Source: Mycobacterium noviomagense (lineage in GTDB: Bacteria > Actinomycetota > Actinomycetes > Mycobacteriales > Mycobacteriaceae). Taken from it: a stretch of DNA of 64,000 nucleotides. How positions within the stretch are numbered: the stretch's first letter is position 1; every line of letters begins with the position of its first letter. Where the stretch lies: contig NZ_AP022583.1 in NCBI RefSeq assembly GCF_010731635.1, positions 1,364,001-1,428,000 on the forward strand. Direction: 5' to 3'. Of the stretch, positions 1 to 9,021 are shown one piece after another. The notes under the pieces were generated by a model. That model had not been told where the DNA came from and searched no databases. It worked only from the letters and a program-made list of their open reading frames with translations. A program made the position numbers and the translations under genes.

Positions 1-120
1 AGGAGGTGTCAAAGGACGCTTAGCAAGCACACTGTTGCTGCTTCGATGTGCTGATTGTGCGCCAGATCGATCCAAACAATTTTCAACAGTGGCCGATGAA
101 ACGGCTGGAAAGGAATCACC

Positions 121-609
121 GTGACAGTGAGTAGTTTTCGAACCCGCGCTGTGATCTCCGCGGCGGGCGCCACAGCGGCAGCCGCGTTAGCCTTTGCCGT
201 GGTCCCCGCCGCGCACGCCGATGACGAAGCCTGGGGCGCGATTGCCGTTTCTCCGGACGGGAAGGCCGTGGGCGTAGCGACGGACAAGCCAAACGAGTAC
301 CAGGCCAACATAGGCGCAACCTCTGACTGTCACCAAAACAACCCCACCTGCAACGTGCTGATTACCTTCAAGTACCCCGACTGCGGTGCCGTCGTCAGAA
401 ACGGTGACCAGTATTTCGGCGACAGCGGCGCCACGCAGCAAGAAGCAGAACAAAACGCAATGAACCAAAGCCCGGGCAGCACAGTCCTCAAGTCGGCATG
501 CAACAACCCGCCCGCAGGGGCGACCGCCACGCCTACGAGCGGGACCACAACACCGACAAGCACAAGCAGTTCGCCCTCAAGCACGACCAACCCGCCACCT
601 GGCCAGTGA
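121..609 (+). CDS. Secreted DUF4189-domain protein
   Basis: Encodes 162 aa. An N-terminal signal peptide (hydrophobic run around residues 12-30, AHA-type cleavage before the DDEAWGAIA segment) indicates export. The middle has the aromatic/Gly pattern and four Cys of DUF4189 proteins (WGAIAVSPDGKAVG, then an Asp-Cys pair and a late Ala-Cys). The last 35 residues are a Thr/Ser/Pro low-complexity tail, typical of exported mycobacterial proteins. The GTG start is preceded by GGAAAGGA at 109-116. Function is unknown. The gene is monocistronic and followed by a strong terminator. Confidence 0.85.
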   Translation: MTVSSFRTRAVISAAGATAAAALAFAVVPAAHADDEAWGAIAVSPDGKAVGVATDKPNEYQANIGATSDCHQNNPTCNVLITFKYPDCGAVVRNGDQYFGDSGATQQEAEQNAMNQSPGSTVLKSACNNPPAGATATPTSGTTTPTSTSSSPSSTTNPPPGQ

Positions 610-616
610 ACCGTTG

Positions 617-664
617 CCTCGCCGAGCAGGCTCGAGATGTCGGCCTGCTCGGCGGGGTTTTTTC
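617..664 (+). terminator. Intrinsic terminator after the DUF4189 gene
   Basis: A 15-bp stem (617-631 with 643-657, one T-G wobble) with an 11-nt loop is followed directly by TTTTTT at 658-663. It begins 8 bp after the stop codon. This is one of the clearest rho-independent terminators in the window. Confidence 0.85.
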
Positions 665-807
665 TATCGCCTGAACCAGGCGTCATCGCAAACCGCGCCA
701 AATTGCAACACCGCAGTGTTGTTTGGGCCGCGTATGCCACAGCGTCATAGTGCGCTGTTAAACCGTCGCCGCCGCACCTGATGTACTACAGGTGACGAAA
801 GGTGAGC

Positions 808-2394
808 ATGATGCGTAGCGCGATGCGGCTGCTTGGCGCTGTCACGCTGGTGGTTGCCCTGATCGCCGCCTGCAATTCCGAGAAGAGCAGTGACCGGGCA
901 CGCGGACAGCTGCCTGCAGGCGCGCTGACGATCCTGGCGAAACCGGCGTATGCGACCGCGCGATGGCTCTATTACGTAGCCGATCGAGACTCCGGCGAAG
1001 TTCTGTTGAGCCAGCGTCCTGACGAGCTGGTGCTCACCGGCTCGACCGCAAAGCAATTCACGATCGGGACGGTGTACGACAGCATCGGACCCAACACCCG
1101 GCTGACCACACCGGTGTATGCCACTGCACCGGTGGACAACGGAGTGCTGCACGGCGACGTAATCCTGGTCGCCTCAGGCGATCTCACCTTGGGTGGTCGC
1201 GGTGCAATGCACGGCCGCGTCGACGACGCGTTCGACGCCACCAGTATCGACCACGTCTACGGCGACATCGCTCCCAACGCCCGCAAGGTCAACGACGATC
1301 CCCTGGCCGGCCTAAACGACCTGGCCCACCAAGTCGCCGCGAAAGGTGTCAAGACCATCGACGGCGACGTCCTCGTCGACACCCGGATCTGGCAGTCATC
1401 CCCTGGACGTAAGGGTGCCGTGCCACCCATCTTCGTCAACGACAACCTATTGGATATCGAGGTGACACCGGGTGCCGTCGGCCAACCGGCCACCGTCCGA
1501 ACAACCCCGGGCACAACCGCATTCACCGTGCAGTCGAAAGTCTCGACGGTTAAGTCCAATAACCCGTCGAGCCTCGAGGTGAGCGCCGACCCAACCAATC
1601 CGCGCAACATTGTGGTCAACGGACTGATCCCGCAAGGCAAGCCGCAGCTCACGATCTACCGCGTGCCCGATGCTGACACGTGGGCGCGTACCTTGTTCAT
1701 CGAAGCTCTTGGCCGGGCGGGCATTACGGTGTGCACTCCGGCTCTCGGTCCCAACGACCAGTCCCGGCTCCCGGCGCCCAACAGTTATTCACCTCGCCGC
1801 CGGCTGGCGTCGCTGCAATCGCCACCGCTGCAGGCATTCGGCTCGATGACCCTGCGCACCAGCTACAACGCCGGTGCCAACGCGATGCTGTGCTTGCTGG
1901 CAACCAAGTCCGGTTCCACCGATTGCACCGACGGGTTGCGAGCCATTCGGGCCGCCGTGGAGAAGGCCGGATTGCGGTCCGACTCTGTGGTGCTCACCGA
2001 TGGCGAAGGGGCTTACCCGGCCTCGTCGACGCCGAAACAGATGGCGGCCTGGAACAGGTGGGCGGCCCGGCAGCGGTGGGGATCGGCGTTCGTCTCCGGG
2101 CAGCCCGTTTTGGCCGCGACCGGCACCCTAGCGCCCGTCGGCCGCAACAGCCCCGCAAAAGGCAAGGTGCAGGCGAAGACCGGGACCGTGGCGGTGACCG
2201 ACCCCGCGACCGGTCGGGCGCTGGTCAACGTACAGAGTCTCGCGGGCTACATGACCACCGACAAAGGCCGACATCTGGTTTTCGACCTGTCGATGAGCGG
2301 CGCCACCTACCCTGACGTGCTGACCGGCCTGCAGCAAGCCAACGATGACGTCGGAATGGTGGCCGCGCAGATTCAGCAGTCGCTGTCCAAGTGA
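808..2394 (+). CDS. PBP4-family (peptidase S13) D-alanyl-D-alanine carboxypeptidase-like lipoprotein
   Basis: About 528 aa. The N-terminus is a lipoprotein signal with lipobox LIAAC, so the protein should be anchored on the outer face of the membrane. The three S13 active-site motifs are present in order: STAK (SxxK), SYN (SxN) and KTG near the C-terminus. Family members trim peptidoglycan stem peptides. The ATG at 808 is chosen because GAAAGG (796-801) lies 6 nt upstream; GTG at 802 and ATG at 811 are alternatives. A second S13 enzyme lies at 9018-10397. The 3' end overlaps the convergent permease gene by 22 bp. Confidence 0.85.
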   Translation: MMRSAMRLLGAVTLVVALIAACNSEKSSDRARGQLPAGALTILAKPAYATARWLYYVADRDSGEVLLSQRPDELVLTGSTAKQFTIGTVYDSIGPNTRLTTPVYATAPVDNGVLHGDVILVASGDLTLGGRGAMHGRVDDAFDATSIDHVYGDIAPNARKVNDDPLAGLNDLAHQVAAKGVKTIDGDVLVDTRIWQSSPGRKGAVPPIFVNDNLLDIEVTPGAVGQPATVRTTPGTTAFTVQSKVSTVKSNNPSSLEVSADPTNPRNIVVNGLIPQGKPQLTIYRVPDADTWARTLFIEALGRAGITVCTPALGPNDQSRLPAPNSYSPRRRLASLQSPPLQAFGSMTLRTSYNAGANAMLCLLATKSGSTDCTDGLRAIRAAVEKAGLRSDSVVLTDGEGAYPASSTPKQMAAWNRWAARQRWGSAFVSGQPVLAATGTLAPVGRNSPAKGKVQAKTGTVAVTDPATGRALVNVQSLAGYMTTDKGRHLVFDLSMSGATYPDVLTGLQQANDDVGMVAAQIQQSLSK

Positions 2395-3782
2395 GCCACG
2401 GCCGCCGTCTCAGCGCGGTGCACCACATATCCAATTGCGACGAGCCCGAACCAGATAACGCCCACCACGATCGCGGTGCGGCCATGTGCGGTAAAAAACA
2501 GCAGCACCACCACCAAAGCGAGGAATGCCAGAGCCAGCGCAGTCGTCGCCGGTGCACCCGGAAGCCGATAGTGCGAGGCCGGTAATATTCTGGCTGCGAC
2601 TCGGCGGCGATAAACCAGGTGCGACAGCAAGATTGAGGCCCACACGAAAATGATTCCGATGGTGGACACCGACGTGATGTAAGCGAACGCCTTGTCCGGG
2701 GAGAGCCAGTTGACGAATACGCCCAGGCTCATCACCAAAACAGAGAAGGTGGTGGCCACTAGCGGTACGTGACGGGCGCTCAACGCCTGCAGGTGGGCTG
2801 GTGCTTCACCCCGCTGCGACAGGCTGCGCACCATACGGCCCGTCGAATAGATGCCGGCATTACATGACGACAGGGCCGCGGTCAGCAAGATGAAGTTGAC
2901 GATGCCGGCGGCAGCCGGGATGTTGATGTATTGGAACACCGCGACGAATGGACTCTGGCCGTCGTGGAAGCTCCGCCAGCCGCGAACCGACAAGATGACG
3001 AACAGCGCCCCGACGTAGAACAGCCCGATCCGGAACGGCAGGGTGTTAATCGCCTTGCGCAACGTCACTTTGGGGTTCTCCGCCTCGCCGGCGGTGACGC
3101 CGACGAGTTCCACGCCCACATAGGCGAACACCCCGACCTGCAGGCTCAGCAACGCTTGACTCAACCCCGTCGGGAAGACGCCGCCGTCATTCCACAAGTT
3201 GGCGATCGTCGGCCCGATTGCCGGCCCTAATGCCGGAATGGGCAGCAGCACACCGATACCCACGACAATCATGCCGACGATGGCCACCACTTTGATCATC
3301 GAGAACCAGAACTCCGCCTCACCGAAGATCTTCACCGAGATGAGGTTCGCGGCGAAGAGAACAAGCAGCACAACCAGTGCCGTAACCCATTCGGGAATTG
3401 CCGGCCACCAGAACTTCACGTACTTTCCGCCGACGGTGATCTCAGCCATGCAGGTGGTGGTCCACACCGCCCAATAGGTCCAGCCGTTGGCGAAACCGGC
3501 GAATTGGCCTAGGAACTCCTCGGCGTATTCGGACATGCTGCCCGACACCGGTCGGTACACGAGCAGCTCGCCGAAGGCACGCATGATGATGAAGATCGCC
3601 AGTCCGGCCACCAAGTACGCCAGGATCACTGCTGGGCCGGCCTGCTCGATGGCACCACCGGCCCCGTAGAACAGCCCGGTGCCGATCGCGCCGCCGATTG
3701 CGAGCATCTGGACAGTCCGGGCCGAGAGGCCGCGTTCGTATCCGAGGTCGGGTGCCCCCGCTTCGGGCCTGGCCAGACTCAT
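2373..3782 (-). CDS. Amino-acid permease (APC superfamily, AAT family)
   Basis: 469 aa with about 12 predicted membrane segments. The first helix carries the APC substrate-binding signature GGAIGTGLFYGAG, preceded by a short cytoplasmic N-terminus ending RGLSARTVQMLAIG. It belongs to the proton-coupled permeases related to GabP, AnsP and CycA of mycobacteria. The substrate cannot be decided from sequence alone. It is monocistronic, and its 3' end overlaps the convergent PBP4-like gene. Confidence 0.9.
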   Translation of the reverse strand: MSLARPEAGAPDLGYERGLSARTVQMLAIGGAIGTGLFYGAGGAIEQAGPAVILAYLVAGLAIFIIMRAFGELLVYRPVSGSMSEYAEEFLGQFAGFANGWTYWAVWTTTCMAEITVGGKYVKFWWPAIPEWVTALVVLLVLFAANLISVKIFGEAEFWFSMIKVVAIVGMIVVGIGVLLPIPALGPAIGPTIANLWNDGGVFPTGLSQALLSLQVGVFAYVGVELVGVTAGEAENPKVTLRKAINTLPFRIGLFYVGALFVILSVRGWRSFHDGQSPFVAVFQYINIPAAAGIVNFILLTAALSSCNAGIYSTGRMVRSLSQRGEAPAHLQALSARHVPLVATTFSVLVMSLGVFVNWLSPDKAFAYITSVSTIGIIFVWASILLSHLVYRRRVAARILPASHYRLPGAPATTALALAFLALVVVLLFFTAHGRTAIVVGVIWFGLVAIGYVVHRAETAAVAHLDSDC

Positions 3783-3971
3783 TCCGATCTCTTATCACAG
3801 ACTCCGGGCCGAGAACGCGGGGTGCCGACGTACCCGGCGCGTCGAGCGCGGACAGCACGAATTGGGTGGTGGACAACCGGCTTCTGTGGATGAATGCCGC
3901 GCTGTGGACAACTCGGGTGTCGAGAAGCTCGGCCGCCCTCAATGTCGTACCCCAGTGGCATACTCGCACGC

Positions 3972-5600
3972 ATGTTCGATACCGTCGTCGACGCGCTGGA
4001 CGCCGCTGGCGTCGGTGCCGCCGACATGGGTGGGCTGGATGCGGCGGCCTTGGTGGCGGCGGTGGAGTCCACGCACCGGTTGGAGTCGATGCTGGTCGCT
4101 CGCCGGCTGGCAGCGGTGGCGGCGTTGCTGCGGCTTCGGACGGCAGCGGCCGAAAGCCCCGATGACACGCGCGGGTACGCGGTGGTTGACGGGTTCGAGC
4201 AGACCACGGCTGAAGTGGCGGCGGCGATGAACCTGTCCCCGATGGCAGCCAGCTACCTGGTGTCGCATGCCCATACGCTCGATACCCGCCTGCCTAAGGT
4301 GGCCGCGCTGTTAGCTGAGGGCCGAACCGATTGGCGCACAGTCCGACTGATCATCAGCCGAACCGACCTGGTGACCGACCCGGAGCTGATCGCCAAGCTG
4401 GATCAGTCGCTGGCGGCGCGGATCGGCAAGTGGCACAGCTGGTCGCGGCAGCGAATCGTCAACGCCGTAGATGCCGCAGTGCGCGTCACCGATCCTGATG
4501 CCGCCCGTGAACGGCGTGAGCGCGTCGAGGATGACCGCTACATCGCCACCACCGCCACCGAGCACGGGATGGCCGAGATCTACGGCATCGTCGCGGCGTC
4601 GACGGCCACGGCGTTCGACCGGCGGCTGTCGGAGTTGGCCAAGCAGGTGTGCCCCGCGGATCCGCGAACGCGGGATCAGCGCCGCGCCGACGCGTTGGCC
4701 GCGCTGACCGAAGGACGACGCTTGGCATGCACCTGCGGGAAGCCCGAGTGTCCGACTCGCAACGTCACTGCGCCGGACCACGATTCGGGCGGTGCACAAG
4801 TCGTCATCAACGTGGTGGCCAGCGTCCAGACGGTCTACGGCGACAGCTCCCAGCCGGGTTATCTGGAAGGCTACGGGGTCATCGACGCCGAGCAGGTTCG
4901 CGAGCTCGCGGCGGCAGCGTCGGTAAGGCTCGCACAATTAAAGAGCACACCTGAAGAGGCATTGCGCTATCAGCCGTCGGCGGCGTTGGAGCGCGCGATT
5001 CGCTGCCGGGATTTGACGTGCCGCTTTCCCGGCTGCAGCCGTCCGGCGATGGTTTGCGACGTCGACCATACGATTCCGTTCAACCACGCGAACCCGAAAG
5101 CCGGCGGGTTGACTGTGCCGTGAAATCTGAAATGCCTTTGCCGCCAACATCATCGGCTGAAGACCTTCGGCGGATGGCATGACAGACAACTAGCAGATGG
5201 CACCGTCATCTGGACCGCACCGACCGGCCAAACCTATCGAACGGCACCGGCGGGAGCAGACCTCTTCGGAACACCGCGCGCGCCGGCGTGCTCAGCACCC
5301 ACGCCCAGCCGGCGCAGCCGCTCCAAACAGCGCGCCGACCGAATCGCCCGGGCCCGCAAGCATAATCGTGAGCAACGGCCCATCAACGAAGCGCGCCGTG
5401 CACTCGAGGAAGCACGAAAAAAGGAGGTAGCTGCCCGCAAGTTCCGAAACCATATGCGCGACATGCTGTTTCTGTTCAAGGGTCGACCGAGCACCAGCCC
5501 GTTTTGCACCTGGGTCAACGATCCGCGAGAACCCGAAGAACTGCCGCTGGATTGGCGCCCGCCTCCACAAGAACCCCTGCCCGACGATCCCCCGTTCTGA
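3972..5600 (+). pseudogene. DUF222/HNH endonuclease gene of the REP13E12 family, interrupted by a stop codon
   Basis: An ATG at 3972 opens a reading frame with an N-terminal DUF222 domain (about residues 1-300) and the start of an HNH nuclease (CPGC-like zinc ligands, then CDVDHTIPF). The frame stops at TGA 5121-5123 exactly where family members have Trp ([18 protein letters not shown]). Reading through the stop, the same frame continues with the second His pair ([14 protein letters not shown]) and a basic tail to TGA 5598-5600, giving 542 codons in total. This is therefore one nonsense change (TGG to TGA), not a frameshift. The family is the repeated REP13E12 gene of M. tuberculosis, an integration target of phage phiRv1. 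The truncated 383-aa product would lack the nuclease core. Confidence 0.85.
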
Positions 5601-5608
5601 CGACCGAT

Positions 5609-6343
5609 ATGGTGCCAGTCATGCCGATCGCCGGAAGCGGGAAACTGTCACTGCGCTCTGCGTTGGCGGTAGTCGCGTTGGGGTTCATCGCGGCTGCGGT
5701 GTCCGCTTGCGATTCCGGCGCAGATCCGGTCGCGGACAATCCCCCCCAAGTGACCGTCACCGGGCTTGGAAAGGTTCAGGGTGTCCCGGACATGCTGAAC
5801 GTCGACGCGAGCGTCGAGTTCACGGCCCCGGACGTCACAACAGCGATGAACCGGACCAACGAGCGCGAGCAAGCGGTCATCACCGCGCTGACCGACGCCG
5901 GTGTGAGTAAACCGGATATCACCACCACCGACGTCAGCGTGCAACCGCAGTACGGCGAAGGCGCCATCACCGGTTATCGCGCCAACAACTCGATCCGGGT
6001 CAAGGTCCGCAAGCTGGATTCGGCGTCTCATGTGCTGTCGGTCATCGTCAGTGCCGGCGGCGATGCCACCCGGATCAACTCCGTGCGGTACTCCATCGAG
6101 GACGACTCGCAGTTGGTCCGTGACGCGCGGGCCCGCGCCTTCGACGACGCCAAGAATCGGGCCCAGCAATACGCGCAGCTGTCGGAACTTCAGTTGGGCG
6201 AGGTGATCTCGATTTGGGAGACCTCCGGCGCCCCGACGCCGACGCCGATGCCCCGGGCGCCGATGGCCGCCACCGATGTTCCGCTCGAACCGGGCCAGCA
6301 GACCGTCAGCTTCACCGTGACCGCAGTGTGGGAGCTGCGCTAG
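5609..6343 (+). CDS. lpqG: SIMPL-domain (DUF541) lipoprotein LpqG
   Basis: 244 aa. The signal peptide ends in lipobox SAC (VSACDSG), so it is a predicted lipoprotein. The rest is a SIMPL/DUF541 domain (PQVTVTGLGKVQGVPD at the start, the SAGGDATRINSVRY centre, RARAFDDAKNRAQQYA helix). It matches the gene beside hpt in M. tuberculosis (Rv3623). The role is unknown. ATG at 5609 or 5621 can be the start; neither has a good ribosome-binding site. The stop codon TAG lies inside the CTAG border of the adjacent repeat. Confidence 0.85.
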   Translation: MVPVMPIAGSGKLSLRSALAVVALGFIAAAVSACDSGADPVADNPPQVTVTGLGKVQGVPDMLNVDASVEFTAPDVTTAMNRTNEREQAVITALTDAGVSKPDITTTDVSVQPQYGEGAITGYRANNSIRVKVRKLDSASHVLSVIVSAGGDATRINSVRYSIEDDSQLVRDARARAFDDAKNRAQQYAQLSELQLGEVISIWETSGAPTPTPMPRAPMAATDVPLEPGQQTVSFTVTAVWELR

Positions 6344-6397
6344 TCCCTGGTGGCGACCCGCTGCACCCGGCTCCGCCGCGTTTGCGATCGCCACTAG
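6340..6397 (+). repeat. CTAG-bounded mini-repeat, copy 1
   Basis: A 58-bp element starting and ending in CTAG, with the core GGCGACCCGCTGCACCCGGC shared with copy 2 (52288-52347, opposite strand). It sits between convergent lpqG and hpt and supplies the TAG stop codons of both. An internal inverted repeat (GTGGCGA at 6350-6356, TCGCCAC at 6388-6394) could form a hairpin. Confidence 0.75.
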
Positions 6398-7014
6398 TCC
6401 TGGTAGACGCGCGGGTCCAGGGTGCCGATGTATGGCAGGTCGCGGTAGCGCTCGTCGTAGTCCAGGCCGTAGCCGACCACGAACTCGTTGGGGATATCGA
6501 AGCCCACATACGCGATGTCCACGTTCGCGCGCATCGCGTCAGGCTTGCGCAGCAGCGTGCACACCCGAAGCGAACGCGGACGGCGGGTGGCGAGGTTGCG
6601 CAGCAACCACGACAGGGTCAGCCCGGAGTCAACGACGTCCTCGACGATCAGCACGTCGCGGTCGTTGATATCGCGGTCGAGGTCTTTGAGGATGCGCACC
6701 ACGCCCGACGACGACGTCGAGGACCCGTAGGAGCTGACGGCCATGAACTCGAACTGCGTCGGGAGCGGAATCGCGCGGGCCAGGTCGGTCACGAACATGA
6801 CCGCGCCCTTGAGCACGGTGATCAACAGCAGATCCTGAGCACCGGGAGCATCGGTCACGCCGCGGTAGTCGTCGCCGATCATCGCGCCGAGCTCAGCGGT
6901 GCGGGTCTGGATCTGGTCTCCGGTCAGCAGCACCGATTTGATGTCGCCTGGGTACAGTTCGCCCGATTGCGCTGCCACGTCCACAGCGTGCCATGCCGCC
7001 CGGCCAGCCACCAA
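6394..7014 (-). CDS. hpt: Hypoxanthine-guanine phosphoribosyltransferase
   Basis: 206 aa, cytoplasmic purine salvage enzyme converting hypoxanthine or guanine with PRPP to IMP or GMP. The PRPP-binding loop [11 protein letters not shown] and the LKGAVMF loop near residue 68 are present; the C-terminal part carries [15 protein letters not shown] as in bacterial HPRTs. It lies 10 bp downstream of tilS in the same orientation, a pairing conserved in many bacteria. The GTG about 11 codons inside (before [10 protein letters not shown]) is an alternative start. Confidence 0.95.
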   Translation of the reverse strand: MVAGRAAWHAVDVAAQSGELYPGDIKSVLLTGDQIQTRTAELGAMIGDDYRGVTDAPGAQDLLLITVLKGAVMFVTDLARAIPLPTQFEFMAVSSYGSSTSSSGVVRILKDLDRDINDRDVLIVEDVVDSGLTLSWLLRNLATRRPRSLRVCTLLRKPDAMRANVDIAYVGFDIPNEFVVGYGLDYDERYRDLPYIGTLDPRVYQD

Positions 7015-7024
7015 CGGAGCCCCG

Positions 7025-7987
7025 TCAGACCGGCTCGCGCCGCAAGCTCAGGACCCCGTTGCGTCGGCCGGCCACCAACCGTTGACCGCGCAGTGTCGAG
7101 CCCACCGCCACTCCACCCTGCCCCCGCCACGCTGTGACGAGCCCGTCGATCCCCCGAATCTGCTTGTCGGTCAACCCAATAGCGCCCCGGTCCAGCAGCC
7201 AGCGGCGGATGACCCGCCGACGAACCGGGTCGGGCAGCACCGCCAACGCCGTAGTGTCGAGTCCCTCGCCCCGCGCGGCGGTCGTCAGCGCCTGCGCGGC
7301 AAGCGAGTCGATCAGCTCACCGTCTTCTCGCAACGCCGTCGCGGTGCGGGCCAGCGCCTCGGCGACCCCACCGCCCAGCACCTCCTCCAGCACCGGCAGC
7401 ACCTCCTGGCGCAACCGGGCGCGGGTAAAGCGGCGATCGGTGTTGTGCGGATCTTGCCACGCGGTCAGGCCCAACTCGTCGCACGCGGCGTGCGTCACAG
7501 CGCGGCGCACGCCCAACAGCGGTCGGCACCACGGCGGGTCGTGCGGGCGCATCCCCGCGATTGAGCGGGCGCCGGACCCGCGGCCCAAACCGAGCAGCAC
7601 GGTTTCGGCCTGGTCGTCGAGGGTGTGCGCCAACAGCACCGGCTGGTCCCCGCGGGCGCCGTCCAACGCCTGATAGCGCGCGCTGCGCGCCGCCGCTTCA
7701 GGGCCGCCGTCCACGCCCACCTGCACGCAAAGCACTTGCGCCGCAACACATCCCAGAGCAAGAGCATGGGCCCGTGCGGTGGCTGCGACGTCAGCGGAGC
7801 CCGCTTGCAGGCCGTGGTCGACGACCAGCGCTGTGGTGGCCCGCATCCGGGTCGCGACTGCGGTAAGCGCCAACGAGTCGGGCCCACCGGACAGCCCGAC
7901 GCACCACCGCTCGGTGCCGGCCAGGTAGGTGTCGGCGAACGCCTCGACAGCTGCGGAGAGCTGCCCTACAGCACTCTGTCGATCCAT
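7025..7987 (-). CDS. tilS: tRNA(Ile)-lysidine synthetase
   Basis: 320 aa. The PP-loop SGGPDSLAL (about residues 33-41) is the ATP-pyrophosphatase site of TilS, which converts the wobble C of the AUA-reading tRNA-Ile to lysidine. The conserved [15 protein letters not shown] and GARSIAGM motifs follow. It forms a chain with the zinc protease gene upstream (22-bp overlap) and hpt downstream. Confidence 0.95.
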   Translation of the reverse strand: MDRQSAVGQLSAAVEAFADTYLAGTERWCVGLSGGPDSLALTAVATRMRATTALVVDHGLQAGSADVAATARAHALALGCVAAQVLCVQVGVDGGPEAAARSARYQALDGARGDQPVLLAHTLDDQAETVLLGLGRGSGARSIAGMRPHDPPWCRPLLGVRRAVTHAACDELGLTAWQDPHNTDRRFTRARLRQEVLPVLEEVLGGGVAEALARTATALREDGELIDSLAAQALTTAARGEGLDTTALAVLPDPVRRRVIRRWLLDRGAIGLTDKQIRGIDGLVTAWRGQGGVAVGSTLRGQRLVAGRRNGVLSLRREPV

Positions 7988-9021
7988 CGTTGCGGGTTTT
8001 CGATCTCGGCGGGGAGCGGCAGCGTTTCCGGCCCGGACCAGATCGTGTTGAACCGCTCCATACCGACCCGGCTGACGACGTGGTCGACGAACGCCTTGCC
8101 GCGGGTGTACTGCTTGAGCTTGGTGTCGATGCCCAGCAACGCACGCAACAACCGCTGCAACGGCGGTTGCTTGCGGTGGCGGCGCTCGTCGAACCGGCTG
8201 CGGATCGTCGCCACCGACGGCACCACCATGGGCCCGACAGCATCCATCACATGATCGGCGTGGCCCTCCAGCAAGGTGCCGAGAACCAGCAGTTGATCCA
8301 GCGCCTCCCGTTGCGGCTCGGACTGCACGGCGCGCAGCAGGCCCAGCACTCCAGGTGAGTTGCCGTCCGGGTTCGCTTGCGAGGCGTCACCGCGGCCGCG
8401 GACGAAGTCGGCGAGCCTGCCCAGCACCTGGTTGACGTCCTCGCCGCTTTCCCGCGTCAACACCGCCAACGCCTGCGACATGTAGCCCGACAGCCACGGG
8501 TTGACCGTGAACTGCACCCGGTGCGTCACCTCGTGCAGACACACCCACAACCGGAAATCCGAAGGGTCTACCCGCAGTTGGCGCTCCACCGCGATGACGT
8601 TGGGGTACACCAGCAGCAGGCAGCCCCCGTCGCCCGCGGCGAAGGGGTCGTACTGGCCGAGAATCCCCGAGGACACGAAAGCCAGCACTGCGCCGGTCTG
8701 CGCGCCGGTGATCCGCCCGGTGAAAAAGCCGCGAGGCTTGTCGGTCCCACCCGTCATCACCCGCATCGACTCCGCGGCCGCCCGGATCCACTGCGGCCGG
8801 TCGACGACACGCGCGTCCGGGACGGGCCGGTCGATCTCCAGACCGGTGACCTCGCGCACCGGCGGTTCGGCCTCCTTCGCCGCGGTGGTCAGCTCGTCGA
8901 TCGCCTTGCGGCGGGTGTATTCCGTCGCCGGCGGGCCCGGGCGGGCTAGCCGTTCGCCGACATCAGCGGCAAACCGCCAGTCGATGGCACGCCCGACTGT
9001 CAGCTCGGTGGCGCCGGTCAT
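7966..9021 (-). CDS. Zinc-dependent metalloprotease (DUF2342 family, Rv3626c homologue)
   Basis: 351 aa. The HExxH metal-binding motif is HEVTH near the middle, followed by the conserved segment with EGHADHVMDAVG that can supply the third ligand. The family is actinobacterial and cytoplasmic, with no known substrate. The ATG at 9021 is chosen because it forms an ATGA overlap with the stop of the upstream PBP4 gene and gives the usual family length. The 3' end overlaps tilS by 22 bp. Confidence 0.9.
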   Translation of the reverse strand: MTGATELTVGRAIDWRFAADVGERLARPGPPATEYTRRKAIDELTTAAKEAEPPVREVTGLEIDRPVPDARVVDRPQWIRAAAESMRVMTGGTDKPRGFFTGRITGAQTGAVLAFVSSGILGQYDPFAAGDGGCLLLVYPNVIAVERQLRVDPSDFRLWVCLHEVTHRVQFTVNPWLSGYMSQALAVLTRESGEDVNQVLGRLADFVRGRGDASQANPDGNSPGVLGLLRAVQSEPQREALDQLLVLGTLLEGHADHVMDAVGPMVVPSVATIRSRFDERRHRKQPPLQRLLRALLGIDTKLKQYTRGKAFVDHVVSRVGMERFNTIWSGPETLPLPAEIENPQRWIDRVL

